From assembly GCA_003254925.1 (NCBI GenBank), contig QANZ01046354.1, positions 34,002-98,001 of the forward strand: DNA of 64,000 bases, read 5' to 3'. The notes under the pieces were generated by a model, which saw only the letters and a program-made list of their open reading frames with translations, was not told the origin of the DNA and did no database searches. The stretch is from Chamaecrista fasciculata. Its lineage: Eukaryota; Streptophyta; Magnoliopsida; Fabales; Fabaceae. The translations under genes were made by a program, and so were the position numbers. Below are positions 35,870 through 46,903 of the stretch, in pieces; position 1 is the first letter of the stretch, and the number at the start of each line of letters is the position of its first letter.

Positions 35870-36282
35870 ATGTCTAAGTGGGTCAGTATCTTCATCATCT
35901 CTCTGTTCTTACTCAGGGCTGCACAAGGCAGAGCCATCTCTCCAGATTTTGATTCTCACACACAAGCTCATGATCATACTGATTCTTCCCATATTACAGC
36001 ATTATCACCTGTAAGTGGATATATATATATATATGTATATATAATCTTTTAGTCTTATGGGTTACAAGTTACATTTGCTGGTTTTGTAGTATATATAATA
36101 AGCCTATTCATAATGCACACTATCTGTTTGTTTTTTTGTCTGAGTAAATGTAGGCGGAGCAGTCAAAGCTTAATGGTGATGATGATGGCCAATGCAAGGG
36201 GCTTGTCAGAGAAGAGTGTTTGGTTAGAAAAACTATGGTTGCTCATACGGATTACATCTATACACAACACATTAATGATTAA
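35870..36282 (+). CDS. PSK: Phytosulfokine precursor (89 aa, 2 exons)
   Basis: Precursor of the sulfated pentapeptide growth factor PSK, which is secreted and sensed by leucine-rich repeat receptor kinases (PSKR). Exons 35870-36010 and 36154-36282, with a 143-bp GT-AG intron containing a TA run. Residues 1-20 (MSKWVSIFIISLFLLRAAQG) are a signal peptide. The C-terminal PSK domain has the family pattern C61-x7-C69, then LVRKTMVAHTD and the hormone YIYTQ at residues 81-85, followed by HIND. Asp80 just before Tyr81 is the acidic residue that tyrosylprotein sulfotransferase needs. The spacer (HDHTDSSHITALSP...) is variable, as usual. Length is typical (75-120 aa) and nothing is broken. Too short and split to show as one long open frame, so it is easily missed. 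Confidence 0.95.
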
Positions 36283-37565
36283 TAGACCATGATTTTTCAT
36301 TTTATTACTGCTGCTTTCTTATTTCTTTCTTCTTCTTCTTTCGTAAGTATCATATTGTAGCCCAGAGAAGTGTAACAAGTTTAGACTTTAGAGTACTACA
36401 ATGGCAACAATCTACCCAAAAAAAAGAGTTTCTTCTTCTTCTTCTGCGCGTGCTGTTCATCATGAATTGTACATTTTGATTAAGACTGACAGTGACAGAT
36501 AAACTGTGCTTGCTATTTGTGCCAATCGAAGGTCACTACTATGACATTGAAAGTTGGAGAGACTCATAAGTCTTTAACTAGGCCTGGTCTACAAAAGTTA
36601 AGTTGTTGATGCTCATCATTATGCTTTAGAAATTTTGGTAAATGGGTTTTCATAATTTTTTTCTTCAAAATTGCAATTTTTAGTTCTTTTCACAATCTCA
36701 AAAAGTATAATGATAATGTGTAAAGTAAACATAAATTAGTTTTTGAAAGGTACATGAATTAAGAATCTAGTTTACATTTTCTAATCTTTTAAAGTCATAG
36801 AACATTAATTTTTTTGTCTCTACAAATCAGTCCTTATAAAATATTCTTAAGAGATTAAAGTTGTATGGTTTTTACTATTAATGACTAAAGTGTGTAATTT
36901 AGACTTTCAAATATTATGTTATTATGTTATTAATTTAGACTTTCAGGCCAAAAAAAAATTTATGTTATTAACTCAAGTATCTTTTAGGACCCAACCCAAG
37001 CCTTTTTTACTCTAATTTTTAATATTCTTAGGACAGTGATAAAAATAAATCCTTTTATAAATAGAGTTCGAAAGCCATTGATTTTTTTCTTTTTTTGGTT
37101 CCATTGACGCAAGATGAATTGAGAGTAATTTGGGAACAAGATTTTGAATGGATCAGGTCAAGGTCCTAAGAAGAAACGGCAAAGAGAAGCAAGTAAGAGA
37201 GAAACTGAAGCCTTTTCTCTTTCTATTTTGACTAAACTCCCCTCATGTTTGTCGTTTCTCTTCCTATGTTGGATTCCAAACAAGACTTGTTCTTTACAGA
37301 ATTCCCAAGAAATTTATCATTGATTTTACTTTAAACACAAGGATTGAATTGAATGTTAAGATGGTTTGGATAGGTACAGAATTCGAGAACTGAAAAGTTA
37401 TGCATCTTTACGATTGTTGTGACTTGTGGCTAGTTATTGATAGATTAATTAAGATGGTCTATATATTTGAGATATAGACACTGGATAGACTACTTTGTAC
37501 TATCTCTAGAATATGAAACATACAAGACTACAATGAAACAGAAAAAAAAAAAAAAAAAAAAAAAN

Positions 37566-37603
<38 letters not shown>

Positions 37604-39599
37604 GGAAGGACCAAAGGCATAACTGAGCTAAACAGGACCAAAATGATACTTTAATCCTTATTTTTAATAGTTCAACACTGAATGATTAATTCTTAAAAAT
37701 TTTCTCGTGTTATATGTGTATAAAAATTTTTTTAAAACATTAACATAATTTATAAGTCCGATGAAAGAGACTAGTCTCTCACAAACATAATAAATTTACA
37801 TTTGAATTCTTGTTAAGAGGGATATTCATATATAGTGTCTATCAATGTCTCAAATAGAATTACTTTTAATAAAAAAATATTTATGGGAAAAAAAATAAAA
37901 TCTAATTCTTATATGGTATTGGGCTTGCTCATATACTAGCTTGTATCATCTGTTTCTTTCTTAATAATTACATGTTATCATTTCTTTTTTTGGCCTGAAT
38001 TACATGTTATCATTTATTTGCTCCTTATTTGAATTAAGAGATAAAAGTAAATTTCTCTCCCACAAGATTTAAACTCAAAATTGAAGTACATATCACTACC
38101 ACTGGTATCAATTTATTGCTTTGTAACATCACCAAAGTCAAATAATCCACTTGTTATACAATCCAAGTTGTTGACAAGAGTTTCTCTTTCGTCTTTTTTA
38201 TTCTTTCTAGTGGATAACCCCTTTTCACATATTTTGCTTCTTATTATAGCATTATGTCTATGATGATGCAATAGCACTCACCGTCATTTGTCTTATTCAC
38301 TCTGTTATTCTGACTTATTACAATGCACAATACATGCATGCCCTGTTTTACCATTCCAAATCTAACAAGCCCATAGATAGGACATACCACACAGCATATA
38401 TAAATTGATACTTATACATGACATGATATGAAAGAAGCATATAGTATTTATTATTACTAACACCATCATACTTTATTTTGAAAGCATCAAATGCTAATTA
38501 ATCAGAGAGACACAGAGACAGAACATTCTGTTTTTCTGTTTTCTTTTTTCACTGGATTTCATTCTATGGTCTCATCACAAATGACAAGGTGACAAAAGTT
38601 GGTGGGCTGTGAAAAGGATGAGAATGATAGAGATTCCATGCATGTACATATGCGGCGATGTGTTTGATTATGTTAAACGTTTAAACAATTAATACGTACA
38701 AAACTTTACATAAACAAACCCAAATCAAATTTTGATACTACGTGATTATGTAAAATTTGACGTCAAAGCAATAAAGTCTGATGAGGAGAATTGGTTTAAT
38801 ACTTTTTAAATGCTCAAAGATGAGAGAGTATGATGTTTAATTTTGTTGTATAACCATGAGGTATTTTCTTGTAAGGTGACATTCCCTGATATATGTAGTT
38901 TAGTCATCACTGGTTTGTACTCGTATTTTATTGTGTCAAAATCTTTAAATATCATCTCATTTTGTTCTTCTTAACTCTCTTATTATTTTGATTTTTAGAA
39001 GAGTACTATCGAATAATAATATTCATATTGATCAGAGTTCGCGAGCAATTTGTACTTTGTAGTTTCATCATCTCTTATTTCAATTCATTAATTTGAAATT
39101 CTTCTAACGATAGCATCTTTAACAAAATTTACACTTAAAGAAAAGATTATAGTATTATTACTTTTAATTGTAACTTGAATATTATTGTAATAATTGTGAT
39201 CTTTCTCTGAAAGGATTGACTTGAGGCGAATAATCATGAATTCATGATGTATGTTACGATTTAGAAAAACACAAAAACAGAGAGAAAACAAACATGGTGA
39301 GTTAAAAAAACAGAGTAGGCAATTGAAAATAGCCCCATTGTTATGTAATCACTAGTGGTATCAAACACATATGAAAATGAAAGGTCCTGAAAACACGAGT
39401 TGAAATTTTTGCTGAGAGAATTGACCTTGGAACCAAAGAAAACACTCAGTTTTTGAATATATAATAATATAAACCACACTTTTCCATTCTGATATTTGTT
39501 ATGTTACAACTTACAAGTCACTTCAAAATCCAAATCATACTTTATGCAAATCGATCAAATTAGGGTTATTACTATGACAGTGTGAGTATAACAGTCTAA
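36283..39599. other. PSK 3' flank and long AT-rich spacer
   Basis: No gene seen in 3.3 kb. 36283-36400 is probable PSK 3' UTR with TTC repeats. A long A run at about 37541-37599 includes an N at 37565 (assembly gap of unknown size). Phrases such as 'ggaccaaaatgatact' after it suggest a decayed MULE-like end. The minus-strand frames at 39088-39479 lack any signature; this part is the 3' flank of the bZIP gene. Confidence 0.5.
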
Positions 39600-40034
39600 T
39601 TATATTCCTAGGATGGAATTATGATCGAGATCGAGATCGGCGAAGACATTATTATCAGTGAGGAGAGTGCCGATCTGCAAATCGGCGACCAATCGTCGTA
39701 GATCGGAGAGCTCTTCTCGGAGCTTGGCATTCTCCTGGAGGACGCGATCGTGAGATTGGGAGACGTGGTTGAGTTTATCGAGTAGGCTGTGATTGTCGTT
39801 GCGGAGGCGTAGAAGCTGGGAGAAAAGCTCGTCGAGATGTCTCTGCTTGCGCATGCGGGAACGGCGAGCGGACTCTCTGTTGGAGATCATGCGGCGGTGC
39901 TTGCGGTGGTCGGCGTCGGAGGAGGAGGAGGACGACGAAGGAAGAAGGAGATTGGGGGTTAGGGTTAGGGTTTGGGGAAAGAGGAATGGAGTGGTGTGGG
40001 TGTGAGGGGAGAAATACTGGATCTCTCTCATCAT
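39600..40034 (-). CDS. bZIP transcription factor, group S-like (144 aa, intronless)
   Basis: Nuclear DNA-binding factor. The basic region SNRESARRSRMRKQRHLDEL (51-70) has the invariant N52-x7-R60, and a zipper follows at exact heptads L70, L77, L84, V91, V98, L105. The small size, serine-rich N-terminus and lack of introns place it in group S; from memory the Arabidopsis relatives are bZIP8/42/43/48-type genes. The group S1 feature of a conserved sucrose-responsive uORF is absent: the leader from 40035 to about 40150 has no upstream ATG. Two adjacent in-frame ATGs open the frame (MMREI); I took the first. The coding DNA is GC-rich against AT-rich flanks, as for the intronless GNAT gene. Confidence 0.93.
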   Translation of the reverse strand: MMREIQYFSPHTHTTPFLFPQTLTLTPNLLLPSSSSSSSDADHRKHRRMISNRESARRSRMRKQRHLDELFSQLLRLRNDNHSLLDKLNHVSQSHDRVLQENAKLREELSDLRRLVADLQIGTLLTDNNVFADLDLDHNSILGI

Positions 40035-40125
40035 GGTTGATTATTATATATTGGATGATGATTCTGTAGAATTAATTAATTAGCTAAGAGGAGATGAAGA
40101 AGATGATGAGTGATTACTTGATTAA

Positions 40126-40183
40126 AGAAGAAGAAGAAGAAGAAGAAGATGATGGTGTGCGAGGGAGAGGGTGGGATTTATAG
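40126..40183 (-). promoter_or_regulatory. TATA box and TTC-repeat leader of the bZIP gene
   Basis: CTATAAAT (complement of 40176-40183) is a good TATA box, about 145 bases before the ATG. Transcription would start near 40145-40155, so the TTC repeat (AAG on plus, about 40126-40148) would fall at the very 5' end of the mRNA. Confidence 0.55.
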
Positions 40184-40601
40184 GCATACAAAAGTGGGGG
40201 GAATTTGTGAAGACATATAAGCCTATCATGCGCACAATTTCATTATTTCACGTCATTATCCTGATTTTTCTTTTAAAAAAATTTTAGAGACAAAAAAAAA
40301 TATAAAAATATGATGAAGGCCTATATCAATTATTTAAAAATTAATTAATTGCATCGATATAATCAAATAGTGAATTTTATCTTATCTTATAATATAATAA
40401 TAACGTTTTACCAATCACTAAAATCTAAACAATTCCTCTTTTCTATAATAAATAATAGACATATTTAAAACTTTTTTTGATCATTTAATTCGATACAAAT
40501 ATGAAGATTTCTAGTTTTTTTAAAGATTTTCAAAAGCTAAAAGTGAAATGCATATTTTTCTTTTGAGGAAAAAGAGTATAAGTTTTAATATGTATATATA
40601 T

Positions 40602-41044
40602 GGCCAAAGTGCATTTTTGGTCCCGTAACTTTTTCTCAGATCTCAATTCAGTCCCATAACTTTTTTTGTTACACTATTAGTCTCATATTTTTGCTCAGGT
40701 TGCAGATTTCGTCTCATGTTACACTATTGGTCTCATATTTTTAGGTCGGGTTATGGAATTGGTCCCATATCTTTTGGTCAGGTTGCAGAGTTGGTCTCGT
40801 ATCTTTGGGTAAGGTGTAAAATTGGTCCTATATATTTGGATTAGGTAGGATTGACGGTGAACCTTTTGCAAAGATATGAGACCAATTTTGCAATCCGACA
40901 AAAAGATATGGGACCAAGAGTGTTACAGGACCAAATCTGCAACCTTTTGCAAACATATATATGGGACCAAAAGTGGAACAAAAAAATTATGGGACCAAAT
41001 TGAGACTTGAGCAAAAATTATGGGACCAAAAGTGCACTTTCACC
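40602..41044. mobile_element. MULE-like MITE (GTGCACTTTTGGTCCC family), 443 bp
   Basis: Left end GGCCAAAGTGCATTTTTGGT and right end ...GACCAAAAGTGCACTTTCACC are inverted. Internal phrases 'ggtctcatattttt' and 'ggtcccatatctttt' repeat several times in the left half, so it is longer than its relatives. Flanks are both TATA-rich, so the duplication cannot be called cleanly. Confidence 0.65.
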
Positions 41045-41768
41045 ATATACATATAGTCATATAATTTGGACATCTCTAACTAAATTGTCTTTCTCTACCA
41101 ATAATGCTAAGATCGAGATTCTCTTTCTAAAATAACTTTAAAAGATGCACACCCATGTATTAATTTGGCATATTTAAGATTTTCCTCTAATTAAAGTGCT
41201 CTTGTTTTTTAAAAAAGAAAAAAAAAAAAGGTTAATAAGAAAAGGCATTATCTCCTCTTGACAATCAAGTTGACTTGGGGAAAGAATTTTACTTTATCAA
41301 GATAATTAGAGAGATCGAGATGTATTTATCTTTATCATTCTTGCTAATCAACTAGTTTAAAGAATCTAAATTATTTTGTAAGTACACTTCCTTGTACAAA
41401 GTTGGTCTAGCATATTAATCCAACGTAACAGTCCCGCTTTAAAATATATGATACACAAATTGTTTTCCATATCAAGTACCAAATAGCTTTTTAGGAGTAG
41501 ATTTAGACAAATACAAATACTCATCCAGCCTAAATTAAAGGGAAATCTTTTAGGAGTATGAATTCACCAAACATCTCCCTAATGTTGTCATATATGCTAC
41601 TCCCATCCTAACATAATCCAATCCTTATGCTTAAAAAAAAAATCCAATCCTTAATTCCTTAGACATTTTTTTTTTTTTTCTGGCCAAGCTTCATTGACTT
41701 ATTTTGTTACCCTTCTTTTTGTGATATGACAGCCTACTTTTGGTGGGTTGGAGGATGCATGTTTCTGT
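41045..41768. other. AT-rich spacer
   Basis: No gene or recognised repeat. Contains A/T homopolymers (about 41216-41230, 41630-41640, 41668-41680). Confidence 0.5.
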
Positions 41769-41781
41769 AATTTTCCATTAA

Positions 41782-41980
41782 ATTTTTTTTAAAGAAAAGT
41801 TTAGGTGAGTTGAGTCCTGGGGGTTTACTAAGATCAAAACAGACCTTCAAGCTCTAAGAGCGCTTACGGAATTACTTATAAATCGCTTATCAACAAGACC
41901 CTCACATCGACCGTGGGAATAAACTTACGACCTTGTGGGGTATGAGTCAACACTTTATCAACTGGCTAACCTTTATCGAC
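41782..41980 (-). mobile_element. tRNA-derived SINE
   Basis: Minus strand begins with a tRNA-like head (TTAGCCAGTTGATAAAGTG as box A region; GGTCGTAAGTTTATTCCC as a diverged box B) and ends in an A-rich tail (plus-strand T run at about 41783-41790). AATTTTCCATTAA (41769-41781) and AATTCTCCATTAA (41981-41993) form a 13-bp duplication with one mismatch. It is a different family from the SINE at 8693. Confidence 0.7.
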
Positions 41981-41993
41981 AATTCTCCATTAA

Positions 41994-42946
41994 TTAATAT
42001 AATTAAGTACGTATACTATGTATCCATCATCTTTTGCCTTTATGTTCACCATTCTTTCATCACTAAATCAATATATAAATTCAAATGTCTTAAGACTTTC
42101 GGTACACATGCACCTTTCTCATAAATAGAGAAAACTTAACAGCATTGATATATGGTGCAGATGAGAGAATCGACGAAGCAAGCAGATAAAAGAAAATGGT
42201 GTTTCAAGCTAACCAATTCATTTTAAAATTGAAAACTCAATAAATTAATGATCCTACTGGAACATGACGCAATGGAGGGTAGTTTAAAAGGTAATCTTAT
42301 TAGATAGAATTGAATTTTCCGTATAGCTATATATACTAGTCATATATATATATATATATATATATTCTATTACAAACCCTGTGACTCATGAATCATGATC
42401 CACTTATGTTATGTATGTGTGTGCGTATATATAGAAATGGATTGGAGGGTCCCATGTGAGCATCACTAATTAATTTGTTTAATTAATTAATGTGTACGTT
42501 AACATATTATTGTGCATATATATCTATATATTAATTGTTTTATCATTTAAATTATAGGAACAAAGAAAACTCATAAGATGCAGGCACTGAAGTTAAACAT
42601 TATTTTTGAGTTATATATATATAGAGAGAGAGAGAGATCGATAAATTAAACCTAACTAATGTTTTTGGTGGTGTAATTAACACAGGATATATAGATGCCA
42701 CTAGTCTCTGATATGCTATATACCGATTCTAAAAGAACCGAAATAAATACTCGATATATATAGGATAAATTTGAACCCCACTAACCACCATATATGTATA
42801 TCTAATATTATATGGCTTCACCCCTTTGTGGTTGTTCATGTTTAAAACTATAGTCTATGAAATTAAAAATAAGAGAAAATTTACTATTTGGTCTCTCTTT
42901 CTTTACTAAGTTAACAATTTAATCCCTTATTTATTTTACATACATA
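41994..42946. other. AT-rich spacer with microsatellites
   Basis: No gene. TA run at about 42342-42363 and GA run at about 42622-42636. Some of this may belong to the Helitron whose 3' end is suggested at 42979, but no 5' end was identified. Confidence 0.4.
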
Positions 42947-42979
42947 TTTGCGTGCCCGTTAGGACACGCAAAGCCCTAG
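42947..42979 (+). mobile_element. Candidate Helitron 3' terminus
   Basis: TTTGCGTG and CACGCAAA pair into an 8-bp hairpin (42947-42972, loop about 10), followed at once by GCCCTAG and then T. A short GC-rich hairpin shortly before CTRR, with T after it, is the hallmark of Helitron 3' ends. No matching 5' TC end or Rep/helicase sequence was found, so this is probably a small non-autonomous copy. Confidence 0.45.
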
Positions 42980-44328
42980 TATATATATATGGACGATTCT
43001 GAAATTTTTTTTTTCTTTCTGTCAATGTTAATTCCATTTGTTTAGCTTCTTTTTCACACTGATAATATTTTTTTTTGCCTGAAATATAAATTCATTTGCT
43101 GTAATTAATTAATCAACTCTCTTTTATTATAGTTATTTATAACTAATAATCAATTAACATGATTATGAGTTTCATCAAAGTCTATTTCACCCAGTTAGTC
43201 CTATTTGATAAAATTTAAAACTAAAAGTGGGTTAAAAATAATTAATAACCCAAAAATATTGGCTCATTTAAGAAAAACAAATAAAGAAAATATAGGTTCA
43301 CGATTTTTTTGTTCGGCCTTTGAATAAACAAGCTTACTGAGCCCCCAGGTCCTATATATTTAATGTTATTAATATGCTAAAGAAAATATTCATATTTTTA
43401 AAATTCCGACTTCTGATCAGAACTTTTTTTTATTAATTATTTAGTTGAAGTACATAATTATGGATGGAGAGAGACATTTATTTGAGTAATTTTTGTTTGG
43501 ATTCCCTGCTTAGCTTTATGAAGTTTTCTAAACCTATGAGCCAAGCTAATTAAGCTAGGTATCAGCTTGCAGACGCCAGGGTTTTAGCTTTATACTGTAA
43601 TTAATTAAATTTATAGCCTATTCCCTTGAGGGAATGAATGATTAAATGCATTAGAACAAAATGAACTTAGGTGATTCCCCACTATAAAAAAATGAATGTG
43701 ATAAGGATTAATTAAGGATATGATACTTTTCAATCCAAATAATGTACAAGATATATACCATATAGGTAAATAAAAAGTGTAAAGAAATTAAGATAGTGGT
43801 GAAGTACAATTAAATTAAAGAACATTCCAGATAAACCATATATAGTCAATATGTGTGTGTGTGTGTGTGTACAAGGTCAACAAATTAAAATATTTTAAAC
43901 TATGTGTGTTGGAATTTATATTGAAGATCCATCGTCAAATTAAAAGTTTTATATAAAAATTTAGTAAATACCTCCATGCAGCTGCTGGGTCTTTATAGAA
44001 TTTATGGGGCTTCCATTTTGCATATTAGCATATATATCAATTATAAGAAAAGTAATTGACTAAAGAGATAATTACACTAACATCCCTTTAAGTTTCATAT
44101 AATTATTATTTTGTCTATCTCTTTTTTTTTAATTTATATTCAATAATTATCTTAATATATTTGATATAACGTTACAGTTTTTTATATTATGTTTACTAAT
44201 AAATAAACATTTTTATACAACCTTCAAAATAATAAAATTACTTATTAATTATCTCTGATATATTTTATTAAACATAATATTGTAGTGTCACCATAGGAAC
44301 TTGGAAGATCTGTCCACTTTATAATTAT
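42980..44328. other. AT-rich spacer
   Basis: No gene seen. TG microsatellite at about 43855-43870. Ends at an N (44329). Confidence 0.45.
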
Positions 44329-44329
44329 N

Positions 44330-44442
44330 TATCATAGTAAACATGCTAATAATATGATAACCATTAATTTATCTCCATAAATTAATTGATATGTTCTCAA
44401 CATATCTATAAAATGATTGGCCCTAGGGCACAATCTCCAACA
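44330..44442 (-). mobile_element. LTR end fragment (TGTTGGAGATTG family)
   Basis: On the minus strand it begins TGTTGGAGATTGTGCCCTAG, identical in opening to the solo LTRs at 57072-61218 and 58295-60302. Only about 110 bases are present before an N at 44329, where the rest was probably lost to an assembly gap. It abuts a gene fragment at 44443. Fossil. Confidence 0.7.
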
Positions 44443-44469
44443 GGCATACCACCGCCGGGCTCGATTCCA

Positions 44470-44649
44470 GATCTTCCACGTCAGCAGGTGAGGAAACAGA
44501 GTCGAAGGCGGCGGAAGCAGCGCGAGCTTCGACAGGAAAGATCGCACGTTGGTCCGAAATGGTCCGCCGGAGAAATCCTCCGACAGCGGCGACGGGAACG
44601 TGAGGAAATCGAAGAAATCGACTGTGTCTGGCCTCTTCATCCGCTTCAA
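44470..44649 (-). pseudogene. PHD-finger protein (MS1/MMD1-like) N-terminal fragment
   Basis: The minus strand encodes about 60 residues, LKRMKRPDTVDFFDFLTFPS... SGGPFRTNVRSFLSKLALLP and PSTLFPHLLTWKI, that I recognise as the N-terminus of plant PHD-finger proteins related to MALE STERILITY 1 / MMD1 (for example At1g33420). The usual opening residues before LKRMKR are absent, and homology stops after LLTWKI, just before an LTR end. No ATG, promoter or PHD finger remains, so it is a truncated gene fragment, possibly captured or left by rearrangement. GC content is far above the surroundings. Family recognition is from memory. Confidence 0.6.
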
Positions 44650-45080
44650 TTGCTTAGGGGGAGAGAGAGAGTTGAAATAAACTAAAACCCCCCACTAATT
44701 TCTTTTTTCTTACATTTTGGTTTTATTATAGAGAAAAAGGTCCTTAATGTAAAAAAAATCAAACTTTTAGGAGTTGAAAATCAATTTTGTCTTTTTTTTT
44801 TAACGGAAAAATGGATAGAAAACGTTAGAGGGACCAACTTTGACAAGGTTTGAATAACTGGGGGACCAATATGGAACGAAAAATAATTGAGGGACCTATT
44901 TGGAACAATGAGCATAACAGAGGGACCAAAATAGGACTTTGGCCTATGATAAAATTCTTTGGTTATAAATTAAAAATAGGATAAAATACAATAAATGTAG
45001 AGTTAACTAGATCTTATATTGATAATGTATGATTTAAAAAATCTCACTTAGGGTGTGTGTGTTTTTTTTTTGGCCTGTAC
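44650..45080. repeat. Partial MULE-like repeat and spacer
   Basis: 44820-44945 holds 'agagggaccaactttgac', 'gggggaccaatatgg', 'gagggaccaaaataggac' phrases and ends GGACTTTGGCC, the mirrored end of a MULE-like MITE; the other end is not evident. The rest is AT-rich. Confidence 0.45.
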
Positions 45081-45605
45081 TTAGGGTGTGTTTAGATAAT
45101 GAAATTTCAAGTATTATGGAATTTCAAATGGGATTTGAATTACTTATATTTAAAATACTTTGTTTTGATAACAACTAGAATTTTGAATTACCATAATTTG
45201 AATTTAAATTTCTAGTTATCTTTTGATCCTCAAGATTTTTTTTTCTATTTTGATCCTCGAATTATCGGATCAGTTTCATTGTGGTTCATCCTAGTTTGGA
45301 TTGAGTCTAGTTTGTCAAGCTGGGCTGCACCGAACCGAGTCAAATTTCGGGTCGCACCGACACTACAAGAGAAAACACGTTTAGCTACGAATGATTATGT
45401 AACTAAACTATTTTACTACGGATTTGTGATGGAATCGTCTGTAGCCCCTCATTACTAGCTAATTAGCTATGGAACATAGTAAAGTTGCAGCTAATCCGTA
45501 GCTAATCAGTAGCTACTAATACGACGATGAAATTAACAAGGTAGCTAATTAACTATGGACTGTCCGTAGCTGATTATGTAGCTATTGCCTAGCTAATATT
45601 TTCTA

Positions 45606-45964
45606 GGGTAAATTCCACTTTAGTATCCTGTTCTATGGACCAATTCCACTTTGGTAACCTGTTCTTTCAAAAGTGACACTTTGGTACCCTATTTTTTCAA
45701 AAATATCATTTTGGTACCCTGTTCTTTCAAAAGTGACATTTTGGTACCCTGTTCTTTCACTATTTGTTACCCTATTCTATCTTTTTTAGGGTACCAAAGT
45801 GTCACTTGGTCTAATGAACAGAGTACCAAAATGTCACTTCTGAAAGAACAGGGTACCAAAATGTCATTTTTGAAAGAACAGGGTACCAAAGTGTCACTTT
45901 TGAAAGAACAGGGTACCAAAGTGGAATTGGTCTATAAAACAGGGTACCAAAGTGGAATTTACCC
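45606..45964. mobile_element. MITE (CACTTTGGTACCCTG family) in left arm
   Basis: Starts GGGTAAATTCCACTTTAGTA, ends ...CCAAAGTGGAATTTACCC, with 'ctttggtaccctgttctttc' units repeated in each arm. Flanks TATTTTCTA (45597-45605) and TATTTTTTA (45965-45973) form a 9-bp duplication with one mismatch. The opposite arm of the large palindrome (near 49185-49200, inverted) shows the matching empty site. Confidence 0.8.
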
Positions 45965-46033
45965 TATTTTTTATTCCATAGCTAATTCATAGTAAAACTG
46001 TAGCTATTCATTTAATAAAAGGCTACAGATCTG

Positions 46034-46903
46034 TTGGTGCCCCTAACGTTTGGGGTCAGTTTCAGTTATGCCCCCAACGTTTGCTTGGTGTCAATTATGC
46101 CCCCAACATTTCGCATTGTTGTCAATTGTACCCTAACCTCAAGTTTTTTGGGCCAAAGTCCTATTTTGGTCCCTCAAGTTTGCTCAAAGTTCTGTTTTGG
46201 TCTCTTAGCTCAAAGTCTTTCCTTCATCATCATCTTCACCACTACAACCACCACCACCACCACCACCACCATCAGTAGCAGCAACAACACCACCGTCACC
46301 AACAATAGCAGCACCACCGCCACCGATCTTTTCCAGCGAGGTTCATCTTCTCCTGCGAGATACACGACGGCCTCAACGACTACGAGAACTCCTAAACCAA
46401 GATTTTTTGACCTCCTGAGTTCAATGGTGGCCGGCATTTTGCGAACAAATGACCGAAACTATGACTTTCGGCAATTGTGTAATTTTTCAGCAGCTTGAAT
46501 TTGACTATTTCCGATCACATGTTCGCAAAATGCAGGCCGTCGTTGAACTTAGGAGGTCAAAAAACCTTGGATTATGAGTTTTCGTAGTCGTCGGGGTCAC
46601 CGTGTATCTCGCCGGAAAGTTCGTCGGAGAAGGCTAACATCACCAGAAAAACTCGGCAACAGCGACGACATCGATGGTGTTGCTGCTGACGGTGGTGGTG
46701 GTGGTCGTGGTGGTGAAGATGATGATGAATGAAGGACTTTGAGCTGATCGACCAAAACGAAAATTTGAGCAAACTTGAGGAATTAAAATAGGACTTTGAC
46801 AGAAAAAAATATTGAGGTTAGGGTATAATTAACAACAATGTGAAACGTTGGAAGCATAACTGACACAAAACAAGCGTTAGGGACATAACTGAAACTGACC
46901 CCA
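46034..46903. mobile_element. Long inverted-repeat element in left arm
   Basis: Arms mirror each other over about 400 bases each: GGGGTCAGTTTCAGTTATGC, 'ccaacgttt', 'cctaacctcaa', 'caaagtcctattttgg', a CAC/ACC trinucleotide run (about 46238-46272) against GGT (about 46690-46705), then 'ccgaaa', 'gcgaaca'. Outer boundaries are approximate. The trinucleotide runs create histidine/valine-rich open frames that are not genes. Absent from the opposite palindrome arm. Confidence 0.6.

Noticed and set aside
39793-40005. Arg-rich plus-strand frame opposite the bZIP gene
   Set aside because: Shadow of the bZIP coding region on the other strand.
46034-46498. 154-residue Thr/Ser-rich plus frame and its mirror frames
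   Set aside because: Arises from CAC/ACC repeats in a foldback element; mirrored copy nearby gives equally open but different frames.
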